A DNA stretch of 64,000 bases from Cupriavidus sp. YR651 (GTDB lineage: Bacteria > Pseudomonadota > Gammaproteobacteria > Burkholderiales > Burkholderiaceae): the NCBI RefSeq assembly GCF_900101625.1, contig NZ_FMYZ01000001.1, forward strand, positions 1,086,304-1,150,303. The letters run 5' to 3'. Each line of letters begins with the position of its first letter. Position 1 is the first letter of the stretch. Of this stretch, positions 37,101-47,032 are shown in pieces. The translations under genes and the position numbers were made by a program. The notes under the pieces were generated by a model that was not told the origin of the DNA, ran no database searches, and saw nothing but the letters and a program-made list of their open reading frames with translations.

Positions 37101-38301
37101 GTTCCACGCGCGCCTGCACGCTGTGCACGGGCAGGCGTTCCTTGTCGATCGGACCGGGATCGAGGTTGCGGACGGACACCTCGCCCGCGACGGCCAGCGG
37201 CGTCGGCTGTGGCGGTGTTTGTGGCGCCGGCGCGGGCACAGGTGCGGATGCCGACGCGGCGGAGGCCGCCGCCACGGCACTGGCGGTGGACTGGCCCGGC
37301 GTCGGCGTGGCGATCTTCGGGGGCGGCGCCACGGCCTCCACCGGGCGCAAGTCGGCGTGCACGGTCAGGTTGGCTTGCGGCGCGGAGGGGCTGAACAGGC
37401 GCGGATTGATCCGCTCGCCGTCCAGCAGCAAATGTGTGAACGGCACCTTGCCGAACGGCGTGAGATCGATGGCGGCGCGGCCGCGAATCCGGTCGCCGCT
37501 CGCTTCCGCCTCGGCGCGCAGGGCCTCCAGCGATCCGCTCGCGGTGGCAGCCAGCGCGAAGGACTCCTGCTGCCACCGACCCTCCAGCAGCGCTTCCGCC
37601 GACAGCGCGAACGGCGCCTTGCCGGCGATCTGCGCGTTGGCTTGCAGCTTGCCGTATGGCGTCGTCAGCCGATCCACCACGGCGCGGTGGCGCTGGCCAT
37701 CGGAATGCAGTGCGCCCGACAGGTCGGAAAACTCTAGCGGCGTGGCGGTGGCCGGCGGGCCTTGCAGCAGCGTCAGGCGCTCGATCGTCAACGTGTCGAT
37801 ATCGATCGCCAGCGGCAGTTCCAGCGAAGCCGGCATCTTCGCCGGCTCGGTCGACGGCGGCGACGCCGGCAGGCGCGCGTCCACCTTGCCGATCCGCAGC
37901 CATGCCACATGCAGTCGCGCCGGGGACCACACCACATCCCATCGGGTATCGATACGATCCACGGCCACGCGGGTGTCGCCGCTCTCGAACACCACGTCGC
38001 GCAGCCGCAACCCGCTCGCGACCGTGCCGCCGTCGAGCTTGCCGGCCAGCATGCCGGCGGAGACGCGCGTCGCCAGGTTCCACAGGTGCCGCGTGCCGGC
38101 TTCGGTACGCAGCGCCAGCACGACGGCGGTTGCGGCAACGACGGCCAGTATCAGCACCACGCCGACGATCCAGGCCAGCGCGCGCCAGACGTGCCGCCAG
38201 CCTCGTCCGCCTTCCTGACATGGAGGACGTGGCGCGTTCTGGTCGCGGCGCGGCACGGGGGGCATGTCGGGCATGCTCATGCCGCCGCCTCCGTTCGCCA
38301 T
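34123..38301 (-). CDS. tamB: Translocation and assembly module protein TamB
   Basis: A 1392-residue inner-membrane-anchored AsmA-like protein that spans the periplasm and works with TamA in inserting outer-membrane proteins or moving lipids. One hydrophobic segment near residues 38-62 (WIVGVVLILAVVAATAVVLA) is followed by a very long beta-rich repeat region. The conserved DUF490 C-terminus includes VRLVSEPNVPDEDKLSWLMF and ends in a beta-strand-rich segment with YEQSLTSASNVVKLTWAFSR. The start lies 17 bases past the tamA stop. A stretch of Pro/Ala/Thr residues near 340-370 is low in complexity. Confidence 0.95.
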   Translation of the reverse strand: MANGGGGMSMPDMPPVPRRDQNAPRPPCQEGGRGWRHVWRALAWIVGVVLILAVVAATAVVLALRTEAGTRHLWNLATRVSAGMLAGKLDGGTVASGLRLRDVVFESGDTRVAVDRIDTRWDVVWSPARLHVAWLRIGKVDARLPASPPSTEPAKMPASLELPLAIDIDTLTIERLTLLQGPPATATPLEFSDLSGALHSDGQRHRAVVDRLTTPYGKLQANAQIAGKAPFALSAEALLEGRWQQESFALAATASGSLEALRAEAEASGDRIRGRAAIDLTPFGKVPFTHLLLDGERINPRLFSPSAPQANLTVHADLRPVEAVAPPPKIATPTPGQSTASAVAAASAASASAPVPAPAPQTPPQPTPLAVAGEVSVRNLDPGPIDKERLPVHSVQARVELSEMAQTLRDLRIALPGRAEIVGQGMLHEGRGGFDLDVHRLDAAALHTSLVPTNLSGPVILRLEPGRQSVALDLAGGELKLFADAHVDEESVTLSALRAGLGAGTLTAEGKLGLKDTQAFSFKGKLANFDPARLAKVAPGRINADFTATGSLAKVLRVALDFGLQESEYAGLPMTGNGKVRLEGERLLPSEASLSMAGNQVNLRGSFGARGDHLRVNVDAPQLDRLKFGVSGRAKLDADITGTLRRPEVVGDYSAQALVIGPHKVASASGHAELRGGLDGTLSAQLSARDYQGPQASLRTLDANLSGTQGSHTFDAKAAGTLHEQSLQLALSGQGGWHGDKGWNGTIRTLEARSAANMRLAAPTELLVADQHIRLGPARLLLDRATLTVDGFEFDHGRIRTQGNLDGLQVGNVLKLMQTLTGEAPPIRSDLVLDGSWNVNLAETASGFAEIRRRSGDASVNAGRGWTTLGLGETALRAEFAGNRMTLRGGTSSSRIGKLAIDASAGLVADQGLLTIGPASTLGGTVSADIPRLKSLEALTGPQYAFDGKLAAALRLAGTVGSPLLTGTIDGSDIGITLYDQGIRLTDGVVQVVLDQNTVELKQVRFRGGDGTLTATGNVKLGEADPNLTARIVADKLQLFASPERTLIVSGEAGIANENRQVVIRGKFRVDRGLFDLPKAGAPVLGDDVVVVRRSDQREVKTAATPVPETQPASRFSPVIDVTVDLGNDFRFRGAGADLLLAGQLGIKSEPLAPMRATGTVRVVDGTYEAFGRKLNIERGIINFNGPVDNPNINIRAMRRNLEVEAGVEVTGTVRLPRVRLVSEPNVPDEDKLSWLMFGYGAESAGAGQQRQLSGGALGGAALGMIGGKAGKSVVSHFGIDEFSIGPSTAGLNDQQVVSIGKAVTDQISVGYEQSLTSASNVVKLTWAFSRRWSLIAKGGSINGLSVLFNRRFGSWSSLFSGGAGGRRAADADSPDGAASAPAGDPVEAIKR

Positions 38302-38317
38302 GTCTTGCGCGTCGCCA

Positions 38318-40222
38318 TCAGAACGCCACCCCCAGCGAGATATGCGGCCGGAACTGCTTCTGCTGGATGCCGTAGCCCACGTCCAGCTGCACCGGGCCTA
38401 CCGGGCTGCGCCAGCGCGCGCCGACGCCCACGCCGTGATAGATCTTGATGCCGTCGAGGTTGTTGGTGGCGGTGCCCATGTCCCAGAATACCGCCGCGCC
38501 CCACTCCGGCTTGAACCAGTACTGGTATTCCACGCTGCCGGTGCCCAGATAGCGCGCGGGCAGCACGCTGGCCCCATCCGGCGTGCCGATGGACTGGTAG
38601 CTGTAGCCGCGGATGGAATCGGTGCCACCCGCGCGGAAACGCAGCGAGGCCGGGATGTTGGCCGGATCGCTCGATGTCATGTCGGCCCCCACCTCCAGAC
38701 GCGCGATGAACAGGTCCCGGTTGCCCACTGGCACGTACTGCCGGATACGACCGTAGACCCGCAGGAAGGTCGCATCGCTGAGAAAACCCTTGGCGGCCAC
38801 GCCGACCTGGGTGTTGATCACGTTGCCCCGGCGCGGGAAGACGGGGTTGTCGACATCGCGCCGCGTCCATGCGAACGCCGGCACGAGCGCCTTGGACAAC
38901 TGGCTTGGCTGACCGAACGGCACCAGGTTGTCGTAGTAGTAGTCCAGCGACACCGTGGTGTCGTACCTCTCCCGCGAGCGCGAGCGCTTGAGGCCGGCGC
39001 GCCAGCTGGTCAGGTCGGTACTCTCCAGGTCGATCGTGCGTTCGTAGCTGCCGTAGATGCTGTTGCGAAAGGTGTGCGTATCGGGCGGCATCGCGGCTTC
39101 CAGGAACCCATACTGTCGCTTCTGTTCGATCCGCGCCTGCGAGTCGAGCACCCACGCCCGATTGAACAGGTTGTAGTACGAATAACGCCCTTCCACCTGC
39201 GCGCCGGTATCGGTCGTATAGCCCACGCCGGAACTGAGCCGGTGGGGCGGATTCTCGCGCACGCGCACCCTGACCGGGGCCACCACCGTATCGGGCAGCA
39301 CGGCGCCACCGGCGGCTCCCGCGGCGCCCTCCGGCCCATCGGCCTTCGCCGGGGTCGGGTCCACCAGGTCGACCTGCACGTTCGAGAAATAAGGCTGGTT
39401 CTGGATCGCCCGCTGCAATTCGAGCAGGCGCTCCACGCGATAGGGCTCGCCCTCCACGAGCGGGTTCACGTTGCGCACGATCAGTTCAGGATAGCGGCGC
39501 GGGCCCTCCACCTGCAGCGGGCCCAGCACGTAGGCCGGTCCGCTCTCATAGCGCGCGGAGAGGTCCGCCGCCCGTTCGTCCGGTTCCACGCGCGCCCGCG
39601 ACGCCGCCAGTTTGGCGCCGTAGTAGGTATGGCTCTGCAGCGTCACCAGCGCGTCTTCCTTGGCCTTGTCCCAATCGGCCTGGCGGAACGGATCGCCCAC
39701 GGGCAGGCCCCATTTGGCGCGCATCTGCGCCACCTGTTGCGGGTTTTGCGTGGCGGCCGGCCCGGTCACCTCCAGGTCCACGCGGCGGATCAGCGTGCGG
39801 GCGCCCGGGTCCACGGTGATATGGACCACGCGATCCTTGCCCTCGCCTTCCACGGTGGCCTTGGTCACGGGATCGAACCAGCCCTCGGTGGAGGCAAACT
39901 GGCGCACCTGCTCGCCCACGGTTTCCACCATGTAGCCGAACTGGTCGTCAGACATATCGGTGCGGGTCGCGTAGCGCGCCAGGTCCAGGTGCTCTTCGAG
40001 GATGCCCTTGAGCGCCTTGGGGGCGTCGATTTCCACCTTGTAGGCGGCGCTGGCGGCCGGGGCAGCCGGGGCGAACAATGCCAGCGCCGTGGCCAGCGCC
40101 AGGGCCAACGCCGCAAGGCCGGCGCGGATCGCGGGCGCGCGATGGCCGGCACCCGTCGGGGTGCGGCGCGGCGCCAGGCTTGCAGCGATCTTCGCGGCCA
40201 AGTGACCCAAATCGATCCCCAT
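38318..40222 (-). CDS. tamA: Translocation and assembly module protein TamA
   Basis: A 634-residue Omp85-family outer-membrane barrel with three N-terminal POTRA-type domains, which partners TamB. After a signal-like segment (AGLAALALALATALALFAPA, cleaved near ASA), POTRA repeats run to about residue 300, and the barrel follows. Barrel features include VPAFAWTRRDVDNPVFPRRG, RFRAGGTDSIRGYSYQSIGT (the VRG/Y motif of Omp85 loop 6) and a C-terminal F residue. The start at 40222 (MGIDLGHL) has a weak ribosome site; the longer frame upstream is not supported by similarity. The gene leads the tamA-tamB-lipoprotein unit. Confidence 0.94.
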   Translation of the reverse strand: MGIDLGHLAAKIAASLAPRRTPTGAGHRAPAIRAGLAALALALATALALFAPAAPAASAAYKVEIDAPKALKGILEEHLDLARYATRTDMSDDQFGYMVETVGEQVRQFASTEGWFDPVTKATVEGEGKDRVVHITVDPGARTLIRRVDLEVTGPAATQNPQQVAQMRAKWGLPVGDPFRQADWDKAKEDALVTLQSHTYYGAKLAASRARVEPDERAADLSARYESGPAYVLGPLQVEGPRRYPELIVRNVNPLVEGEPYRVERLLELQRAIQNQPYFSNVQVDLVDPTPAKADGPEGAAGAAGGAVLPDTVVAPVRVRVRENPPHRLSSGVGYTTDTGAQVEGRYSYYNLFNRAWVLDSQARIEQKRQYGFLEAAMPPDTHTFRNSIYGSYERTIDLESTDLTSWRAGLKRSRSRERYDTTVSLDYYYDNLVPFGQPSQLSKALVPAFAWTRRDVDNPVFPRRGNVINTQVGVAAKGFLSDATFLRVYGRIRQYVPVGNRDLFIARLEVGADMTSSDPANIPASLRFRAGGTDSIRGYSYQSIGTPDGASVLPARYLGTGSVEYQYWFKPEWGAAVFWDMGTATNNLDGIKIYHGVGVGARWRSPVGPVQLDVGYGIQQKQFRPHISLGVAF

Positions 40223-40416
40223 CCGTCCGTGTCGAACCAGCAAAGTCGCTATTTGACCACACCCGGCACGGCGTCCGAAGCCGAAATCGGCCCCGGTGGC
40301 GGCCTGGCGGGCCATCCGGGGGCTCCGGCCCGCGGATTCCTGCCGGCGCCCGTGCCCGATACGGTAAAATCCAGCCCCACTATTCCCCTACTCAGCCCAA
40401 GGGCGCAGGTTTCATC

Positions 40417-40608
40417 ATGGCCATGTACGAATCGGACATCACCCAGTTCATCAAGACGCTCAAGCAAGAGCGTCCCGCCCTGGAAGCGGAACAGCGCGAG
40501 GGCCGCGCCCTGCTGTGGGACAAGACGCCGATCGACCTGGAAGAGCGCTCCCGCGCCGACGCCTCGCGCGTGGCGCAAAAGCCGTACGTGTATTCGTCCG
40601 GCAACTGA
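40417..40608 (+). CDS. DUF3460 family small protein
   Basis: A 63-residue protein, MAMYESDITQFIKTLKQE at the start and ending in QKPYVYSSGN, with the DUF3460 pattern including RALLWDKTPIDLEE. It is conserved upstream of scpA and panC in this bacterial group, as here. Function is unknown; the charged helical content suggests a soluble protein. A -10-like TAAAAT lies at about 40367-40372. The gene is short and inside a larger overlapping frame, so it is easily missed. Confidence 0.85.
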   Translation: MAMYESDITQFIKTLKQERPALEAEQREGRALLWDKTPIDLEERSRADASRVAQKPYVYSSGN

Positions 40609-40636
40609 TTCCGGACCCCGAACGGGACCCGACCGG

Positions 40637-41539
40637 ATGCATCCGAGCGAAAAGGACGCGCAGGAGAAGCTGACCCTGCCCGTGGAGCTGCCCAGCGTGG
40701 CCCCGGGCGCGGCCGGCATCCCGCCCGGCCCCGGCGACATGGTCGACGGCATGGCCTTCGCGCGCCTGTATGGCGAGCCGCTGTTCAAGCTGCCGCAAGA
40801 CCTGTACATCCCGCCCGATGCGCTCGAGATTTTCCTGGAAGCGTTCGAAGGCCCGCTGGACCTGCTGCTCTACCTGATCCGCAAGCAGAACTTCAACGTG
40901 CTGGACATCCCGATGTCCCAGGTGACGCGTCAGTATCTCCTGTATATCGAGGAGATCCGGAAGACCAACCTGGAACTGGCCGCCGAGTACCTGCTCATGG
41001 CCGCCATGCTCATCGAGATCAAGTCCCGCATGCTGCTGCCGGTCAAGAAGGCCGACAGCGACGAGGAAGCCGAGGACCCGCGCGCGGAACTGGTACGCCG
41101 CCTGCTGGAGTACGAGCAGATGAAGCTGGCCGCGCAGCGGCTGGACACCGTACCGCAGCTCGGGCGCGATTTCCTGCGCTCGCAGGTCTATATCGAGCAA
41201 AGCCTGGCGCCGCGCTTCCCGGACGTGGAAACGGTGGACCTGCAGGCCGCCTGGGCCGACGTGCTCAAGCGCGCCAAGCTCAACCAGCATCACAAGATCT
41301 CGCGCGAGGAACTGTCCGTGCGCGAGCACATGAGCCAGATCCTGCGCCGGCTGCAACACGCGCGGTTCATGGAGTTCACCGAGCTGTTCGAAGACGCCAT
41401 CCGCTCCGGCAAGGGCGTGCCGGTGGTGGTCGTGAACTTCATCGCCATGCTGGAACTGTCGCGCGAGGCGCTCGTGGAAATCACGCAGGCCGAGCCGTTC
41501 GCGCCAGTTTATGTGCGATTGGCGTACACGCCGACCTGA
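40637..41539 (+). CDS. scpA: Segregation and condensation protein A
   Basis: The kleisin subunit of the SMC-ScpAB complex that organises chromosomes. The 300-residue protein has the ScpA N-terminal signature FEGPLDLLLYLIRKQNFNVL followed by DIPMSQVTRQYLLYI, a helical middle (AAEYLLMAAMLIEIKSRMLL) and the winged-helix C-terminus with FIAMLELSREALVEITQ. The start at 40637 (MHPSEK) gives an N-terminal extension of ~55 residues rich in Pro/Gly, unlike the shorter B. subtilis form. No scpB or smc lies in the window, so the partner is elsewhere. Confidence 0.95.
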   Translation: MHPSEKDAQEKLTLPVELPSVAPGAAGIPPGPGDMVDGMAFARLYGEPLFKLPQDLYIPPDALEIFLEAFEGPLDLLLYLIRKQNFNVLDIPMSQVTRQYLLYIEEIRKTNLELAAEYLLMAAMLIEIKSRMLLPVKKADSDEEAEDPRAELVRRLLEYEQMKLAAQRLDTVPQLGRDFLRSQVYIEQSLAPRFPDVETVDLQAAWADVLKRAKLNQHHKISREELSVREHMSQILRRLQHARFMEFTELFEDAIRSGKGVPVVVVNFIAMLELSREALVEITQAEPFAPVYVRLAYTPT

Positions 41540-42526
<987 letters not shown>

Positions 42527-42549
42527 TCCCGACCGGACTGCCGCACGAA

Positions 42550-42586
42550 AAAAAGGCCTGCTCGAACTTTCGATGCAGGCCTTTTT
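42550..42586. terminator. Bidirectional terminator between panC and the PepSY gene
   Basis: AAAAAGGCCTGC (42550-42561) and GCAGGCCTTTTT (42575-42586) form a 12-bp stem with A and T tracts at both ends, and an inner TCGA/TCGA pairing continues it. It can end panC and also the convergent PepSY gene. Confidence 0.92.
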
Positions 42587-42659
42587 GCTTGTTCTTGCTG
42601 GCTTTGACTGATTCCCCCGGGACGTCCGCAAGACGCGTCGCCCCCGGCACCACGCGACA

Positions 42660-43853
42660 CTACGCTCGCCGTACGCGCTCCCGCTCCTGCGTGCGCACCA
42701 CGTGCCGGCGATGTCCGGCGCGCCGCTTCCACCAGATCAGCACCCCCGTCACGGCAAACGCCAGCGGCATCAGCCCGAACAGCGTCATGAACGCGCGGCC
42801 GGGGATCCCGAACGCCTCGCCCGTGTGCAACGGGAACAGCCAGTTGATAAAGGTATCGCCGGACGGCGCGTCGTGCGGGTCGCGCGCGCCGAGTCGCTGG
42901 CCAGTGTAGGCGTCCAGCCAGAGTCGCGTGGCGCCGCTGTCCGCGCGCACTTCGCCCGGCTGGCGCAGGCGCACTTCGTAGGCGTCGCCGGGCTTGCGCG
43001 GCAGGCTGATACGCGTCACCAGCGCGGCCGGGTACTGCTGCTGGGCGGCCGTCATCGCCTGTGCCGGAGTGAGGGGGTGGGCGCCGGGAGCGGGGGTGGC
43101 CGACTGGTGCTTCTCCGGCGGGCTCACCGTCATCACGCTGCTGATGATCGGCGTGACCCACTTGGGCAGGTTCAGGTACCAGCCCGAGAACGCGATCGTC
43201 GCCAGCACCGGCGCCACGAAAATGCCGCCTACGCGGTGGAAGGTGTACGTGAACCGTGACCAGGAGCCGCCGTGCCGGATCCGCACTGACTGCTTCAGCG
43301 CGCGCAGCTGCAACTTGGGCCACCAGAGCGCCACGCCCATCAGCACCGTGATCAGCAGCATCATGCCCGTCACGCCCGTGATGGTCTTGCCGGTATCCCC
43401 CGAGAGCAGGTAGCGGTGCAGATGGAACACCGTCGGCAACAGTTGCTGGCGCGACAGGCCCGGCACGCCCCAGAGCCGCTCGCCCTTCACGGCCAGCGTG
43501 ATCGGGTCGATCATGACCTGGCGCGAACGACCGACGCCGGCCTCCGGCCCCTTGATCGGATAGTAAGCAATGAAGACGCCGTGCTCCTCCATCGGCAGCA
43601 TCAGCAGGTTCGGCTTGCCGTAGTGGGGGTCCGCCATCAGCTTGGCCGTCACCGATTCCACCGTGGCGGCGCCGACCGGAATGCGCGCGGCGGACGAGGC
43701 CTGGAGCAGGTCGGGGTTGAGCCAGGTGTCGAGTTCATCACGCCAGGCGATGACAGTACCGGTCAGCCCCATCAGCACGAACAACAGTCCGAAACTCAGG
43801 CCAACGTAGAGATGAAGCTTGACGAAAACGGTGCGCAGACGGCCGGAGACCAT
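42660..43853 (-). CDS. PepSY-associated inner-membrane protein
   Basis: A 397-residue protein with four main membrane helices and a large periplasmic region. The first helix (VKLHLYVGLSFGLLFVLMGL), the HLHRYLL motif, the HRVGGIFVAPVLATIAFSGW segment and the last helix (MTLFGLMPLAFAVTGVLIWW) follow the PepSY-associated TM pattern. Histidines at these helix positions suggest heme binding, and family members often reduce ferric siderophores after uptake. No siderophore receptor gene is adjacent. The upstream 200-base gap is moderately AT-rich; I could not find a convincing Fur site. Confidence 0.9.
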   Translation of the reverse strand: MVSGRLRTVFVKLHLYVGLSFGLLFVLMGLTGTVIAWRDELDTWLNPDLLQASSAARIPVGAATVESVTAKLMADPHYGKPNLLMLPMEEHGVFIAYYPIKGPEAGVGRSRQVMIDPITLAVKGERLWGVPGLSRQQLLPTVFHLHRYLLSGDTGKTITGVTGMMLLITVLMGVALWWPKLQLRALKQSVRIRHGGSWSRFTYTFHRVGGIFVAPVLATIAFSGWYLNLPKWVTPIISSVMTVSPPEKHQSATPAPGAHPLTPAQAMTAAQQQYPAALVTRISLPRKPGDAYEVRLRQPGEVRADSGATRLWLDAYTGQRLGARDPHDAPSGDTFINWLFPLHTGEAFGIPGRAFMTLFGLMPLAFAVTGVLIWWKRRAGHRRHVVRTQERERVRRA

Positions 43854-44056
43854 GGAGGGGGGCTAGGACGGTGTCGATCCGGCGTGGCGAGGCATCGCAC
43901 GACGGGCTATATATATCTGTCGCAGCAGCATCTGTGCGGATCGCCGCAAATGCAAATACGAAGGATTCGCGATTCTATCAGCGCCGCGCTAAGATCGGCT
44001 AAGATCGGAAAACGACGCCCCCGCCGCCCCGTCGCGCATCGCCAACATCGCCCCCC

Positions 44057-44608
44057 ATGTCTGACATCGAACTCGTCCCTGCCACATCCGAAGATGCGGA
44101 CCTGCTGGCCACCCTGCACGCCGATAGCTGGCGGCACGCCTACGTCGGCCTGATTCCCGACGACTACCTGCGGCACCACGCACACGCCGAGCGCCTGGCC
44201 ACCTGGCGCGCGCGCATGCTCGATGGCGCGGAGGGGCCGCTGGATGTCACGATCCTGCGCGTGGATGGCAAACCCGCCGGATTTTCGTGCCTGATGCCAC
44301 TGGCCGAGCCGGGCTATGGCATCTATCTGGACAACCTGCACGTGCTGCCGGCGTTCCATGGAATGGGCCTCGGCAAGCGGCTCATGCACCACTGCGCCGC
44401 GCACGTCGCCACCGAGTGGCCCGGCAAGCCGCTGTTTCTGTACGTGCTGGATGGCAACGAGCAGGCGCGCACGTTCTACCGACGCCTTGAAGGCGAGGAG
44501 TCGGACCGCTTTGACGATCCGTTCCCCGGCACCGACGTGATGGTGCCGATCCGCCGCGTCACCTGGATGGACGTGGACGTGCTGGTCAGCCGGCTGGCGC
44601 GGGCGTAG
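44057..44608 (+). CDS. GNAT-family N-acetyltransferase
   Basis: A 183-residue acetyltransferase with the GNAT acetyl-CoA motif LDNLHVLPAFHGMGLGKRLM (the R/QxxGxG/A core is FHGMGLGKRL) and the FYRRLEGEE segment near the C-terminus. The N-terminal part begins with the usual beta-strand/helix pattern. The substrate is not predictable. Two direct copies of GCTAAGATCG lie 45-70 bases upstream of the start. Its 3' end overlaps the convergent ParA gene by 23 bases. Confidence 0.88.
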   Translation: MSDIELVPATSEDADLLATLHADSWRHAYVGLIPDDYLRHHAHAERLATWRARMLDGAEGPLDVTILRVDGKPAGFSCLMPLAEPGYGIYLDNLHVLPAFHGMGLGKRLMHHCAAHVATEWPGKPLFLYVLDGNEQARTFYRRLEGEESDRFDDPFPGTDVMVPIRRVTWMDVDVLVSRLARA

Positions 44609-45257
44609 CCCCGTCGCTCCCGGACGGTGGCGAGCCGCCGTCGAGCCAGTGCAGGATGGGCTGCCACTGCTCCCAGTCGCGCGCCACGCGCGATGGCGCC
44701 ACATCCCACATCGTCAGCCCGTGCGCGGCCAGCTGGACGTAGTTCTGCGTATCGCGCAGGTAGCCCAGCACCGGCAGCCCCAGACCCTCCACGAAGCGCC
44801 GCAGCTGCTCGGCCGCGCGCGTGCGCATGTCCACGCGCATGCCGATGACGCCGACGGGCACCTCGCCTTGCCGCACGCGCTTGTCGTCGGCCAGCTTGGC
44901 GAGAAATTCCTGGGTGGCGAGGATATCGAACATCGAGGGCTGCAACGGCACCACCACGCGGTGGGCCAGCTTCATGACGTCGGAGAATCGCCAGCCGTGG
45001 AGCCCCGCCGGGGTATCCAGCACCACGTGCGTGGTGCCCCTGGGCGGCCTGGCGATGTGGTCGGCGTTGATGTCCCAACTGAGGATCGGGGGGGCGGATG
45101 CCGGGCGCAGGCCCAGCCAGGCGCGCGAGGACTGCTGCCGGTCGGTATCGCCGAGCATCACGGCATGCCCGTGACTGGCGAAATACCCGGCGAGATTGGT
45201 CGCCAGCGTGGTCTTGCCCACGCCGCCCTTGGGATTGGCGATCACGACTACCGGCAT
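44586..45257 (-). CDS. Orphan ParA-family ATPase
   Basis: A 223-residue cytoplasmic ATPase of the ParA/MinD superfamily, with the deviant Walker A NPKGGVGKTTLATNLAGYFA, switch I (DTDRQQSSRAW) and Walker B-like THVVLDTPAG. These proteins use ATP-driven binding to DNA or membrane to position cargo. No parB, parS cluster or other partner is seen nearby, so the cargo is unknown. GGAGGATTTTC precedes the start. It is convergent with the acetyltransferase gene and has cobQ upstream, separated by a terminator. Confidence 0.88.
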   Translation of the reverse strand: MPVVVIANPKGGVGKTTLATNLAGYFASHGHAVMLGDTDRQQSSRAWLGLRPASAPPILSWDINADHIARPPRGTTHVVLDTPAGLHGWRFSDVMKLAHRVVVPLQPSMFDILATQEFLAKLADDKRVRQGEVPVGVIGMRVDMRTRAAEQLRRFVEGLGLPVLGYLRDTQNYVQLAAHGLTMWDVAPSRVARDWEQWQPILHWLDGGSPPSGSDGATPAPAG

Positions 45258-45306
45258 GAAAATCCTCCAATGTCCGATGGCTGCCATGAACTGCCGTGAA
45301 ACCCAT

Positions 45307-45333
45307 GAAAAACGCCGCCCGGGCTGGCGGCGT
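45307..45333 (-). terminator. Rho-independent terminator of cobQ
   Basis: A perfect 8-bp stem (45312-45319 with 45326-45333) and 6-base loop are followed on the - strand by GTTTTTC. It lies 46 bases past the cobQ stop and before the ParA gene. Confidence 0.85.
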
Positions 45334-45379
45334 CATGGCGGGCCGGCCAAGCCCTCCGCTAGTGTAGCGGTTTCGCCCC

Positions 45380-46939
45380 TTATTCCGGCATCCGCAATGG
45401 CCCCAACATCGCTTCCAGGTCCAGGTGGGCGGCCAGGCTGTCGGCCAGCCGGTGGATCGACGCCTCGCGCAGCGCGTCCAGGTCCACGCCCTCCGCGCTC
45501 CCGAGTCCCGCCCAGCGCAACAGCGCACCGCAGCCGGCGGGGTCGTCGAACAGCCCGTGGACATAGGTCGCCAGCACCTGACCGTCGGCGGACCGGGCCC
45601 CGTCCGGCCTGTTGCCATCCAGCCACAGCGCCGGACGATCGAGCGCCGGCCCCACCGTCACGCCCAGGTGGATCTCGTAGCCACGCACCGTGGCGTCTTT
45701 CCGGGCATTCTCCCCGGCGCTTTCGGCGACCTCTTCCGCGACGGCCAGCCGGCCACTGACCTGCCGCAGCTGCTTTTCCGGAGCCAGCGTCGTGTCGAAA
45801 TCGAGCCAGCCCAGTCCCGGACTCGATCCCGCCGGCCCTTCCCGGCCGTCCGGATCGTGGATCTGGCGGCCCAGCATCTGCATGCCGCCACAGATCCCGA
45901 TCAGCTTGCCGCCATAGCGCAGATGCCGCGCCAGCGCGCGGTCCCAGCCATGGGCGCGCAGGAAGTCGAGGTCGGCCCGCACGCTCTTGCTGCCGGGCAG
46001 GATGACCAGGTCCGCCGCGGGAATCGGCATGCCCGGCCCGATGAACTGAAGGTCCACCCCCGGGTGGGCGCGCAAGGCGTCGAAATCGGTATGGTTGGAA
46101 ATGCGAGGCAGCACCGGCACGATCACGCGCAGCAGCGCGTCCGGCGTGCCGCGCTTGGCCGCCTGCGCGCCGATGATGGCGTCCTCCGCATCGAGATGCA
46201 GTCCGTGCAGGTAAGGCAGCACGCCGAACACCGGCTTGCCGGTGCGCGCGGTCAGCCAGTCGAGCCCCGGCTGCAGCAGGCCGATATCCCCGCGGAAACG
46301 ATTGATGATGAAGCCAGTCACGCGAGCCCGCTCGGTCTCCGACAGGCAGTCGAGCGTGCCGACCAGATGCGCGAACACGCCGCCACGGTCGATATCGGCG
46401 ACCAGCACGACCGGGCAATCCACGCGTTCCGCAAAGCCCATGTTGGCGATGTCGCGGTCGCGCAGGTTGATCTCCGCCGGGCTGCCGGCGCCCTCCACCA
46501 GCACCACGTCGTACGCCTGTTTCAGACGGTCATGGCTCTCCAGCACGGCCGCCATCGCCTGCGGCTTGTAGGCGTGATAGGCGCGGGCATCCAGGTCCAT
46601 GCGCGCGCGGCCGTGAATGATGACCTGCGCGCCGATGTCGCTGCTGGGCTTGAGCAGCACCGGATTCATGTCGGTATGGGGGGCCAGTCCGGCCGCCAGC
46701 GCCTGCAGGGCCTGGGCCCGGCCGATCTCGCCGCCATCGACCGTGACGGCGCTGTTCAGCGCCATGTTCTGCGGCTTGAACGGCGCCACCGGCACGCCGG
46801 CGCGCGCCAGCACGCGGCACAGGCCAGCCACCACGGTGCTCTTGCCCGCATCGGAGGTGGTGCCCTGAACCATCAGGGTGCCGCGCAGGGCACGCGGGGC
46901 GAAGGGAAACGCGGGAACGGAGGCGGGATCGGGTCGCAT
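45380..46939 (-). CDS. cobQ: Cobyric acid synthase
   Basis: Uses glutamine and ATP to amidate four carboxylates of adenosylcobyrinic acid a,c-diamide, giving cobyric acid. The 519-residue protein has an N-terminal ATPase part with [20 protein letters not shown] and [13 protein letters not shown], and a C-terminal glutamine amidotransferase domain with the nucleophile in [10 protein letters not shown] and the histidine in YVHGLFD. The start at 46939 is close to the divergent cobU start (93 bases), so a shared promoter region is likely. It is the most upstream biosynthetic step encoded in this cluster. Confidence 0.95.
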   Translation of the reverse strand: MRPDPASVPAFPFAPRALRGTLMVQGTTSDAGKSTVVAGLCRVLARAGVPVAPFKPQNMALNSAVTVDGGEIGRAQALQALAAGLAPHTDMNPVLLKPSSDIGAQVIIHGRARMDLDARAYHAYKPQAMAAVLESHDRLKQAYDVVLVEGAGSPAEINLRDRDIANMGFAERVDCPVVLVADIDRGGVFAHLVGTLDCLSETERARVTGFIINRFRGDIGLLQPGLDWLTARTGKPVFGVLPYLHGLHLDAEDAIIGAQAAKRGTPDALLRVIVPVLPRISNHTDFDALRAHPGVDLQFIGPGMPIPAADLVILPGSKSVRADLDFLRAHGWDRALARHLRYGGKLIGICGGMQMLGRQIHDPDGREGPAGSSPGLGWLDFDTTLAPEKQLRQVSGRLAVAEEVAESAGENARKDATVRGYEIHLGVTVGPALDRPALWLDGNRPDGARSADGQVLATYVHGLFDDPAGCGALLRWAGLGSAEGVDLDALREASIHRLADSLAAHLDLEAMLGPLRMPE

Positions 46940-47032
46940 CGGCGAATTATCGCAGGGCGACCCCGAAAACGGTCATGCACTCTGCAAGATCCGTGCGTGC
47001 GGCGCCCGGATGCGGCCGCTACAATACGCCGC

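Noticed and set aside
34471-37737. A 1088-codon open frame on the strand opposite tamB, and similar long frames opposite ppc, the decarboxylase, fdhA and the large ferredoxin
   Set aside because: They are mirror frames of GC-rich genes with no recognisable domains, no ribosome sites and His/Arg/Gln-rich translations.
43940-43975. Possible Fur box upstream of the PepSY membrane gene
   Set aside because: The best alignment to the 19-bp consensus matches only about 9 positions, which is at chance level for this AT-richer patch.
46940-47032. A second cobalamin riboswitch before cobU or cobQ
   Set aside because: The 93-base gap is too short and has none of the conserved aptamer segments.
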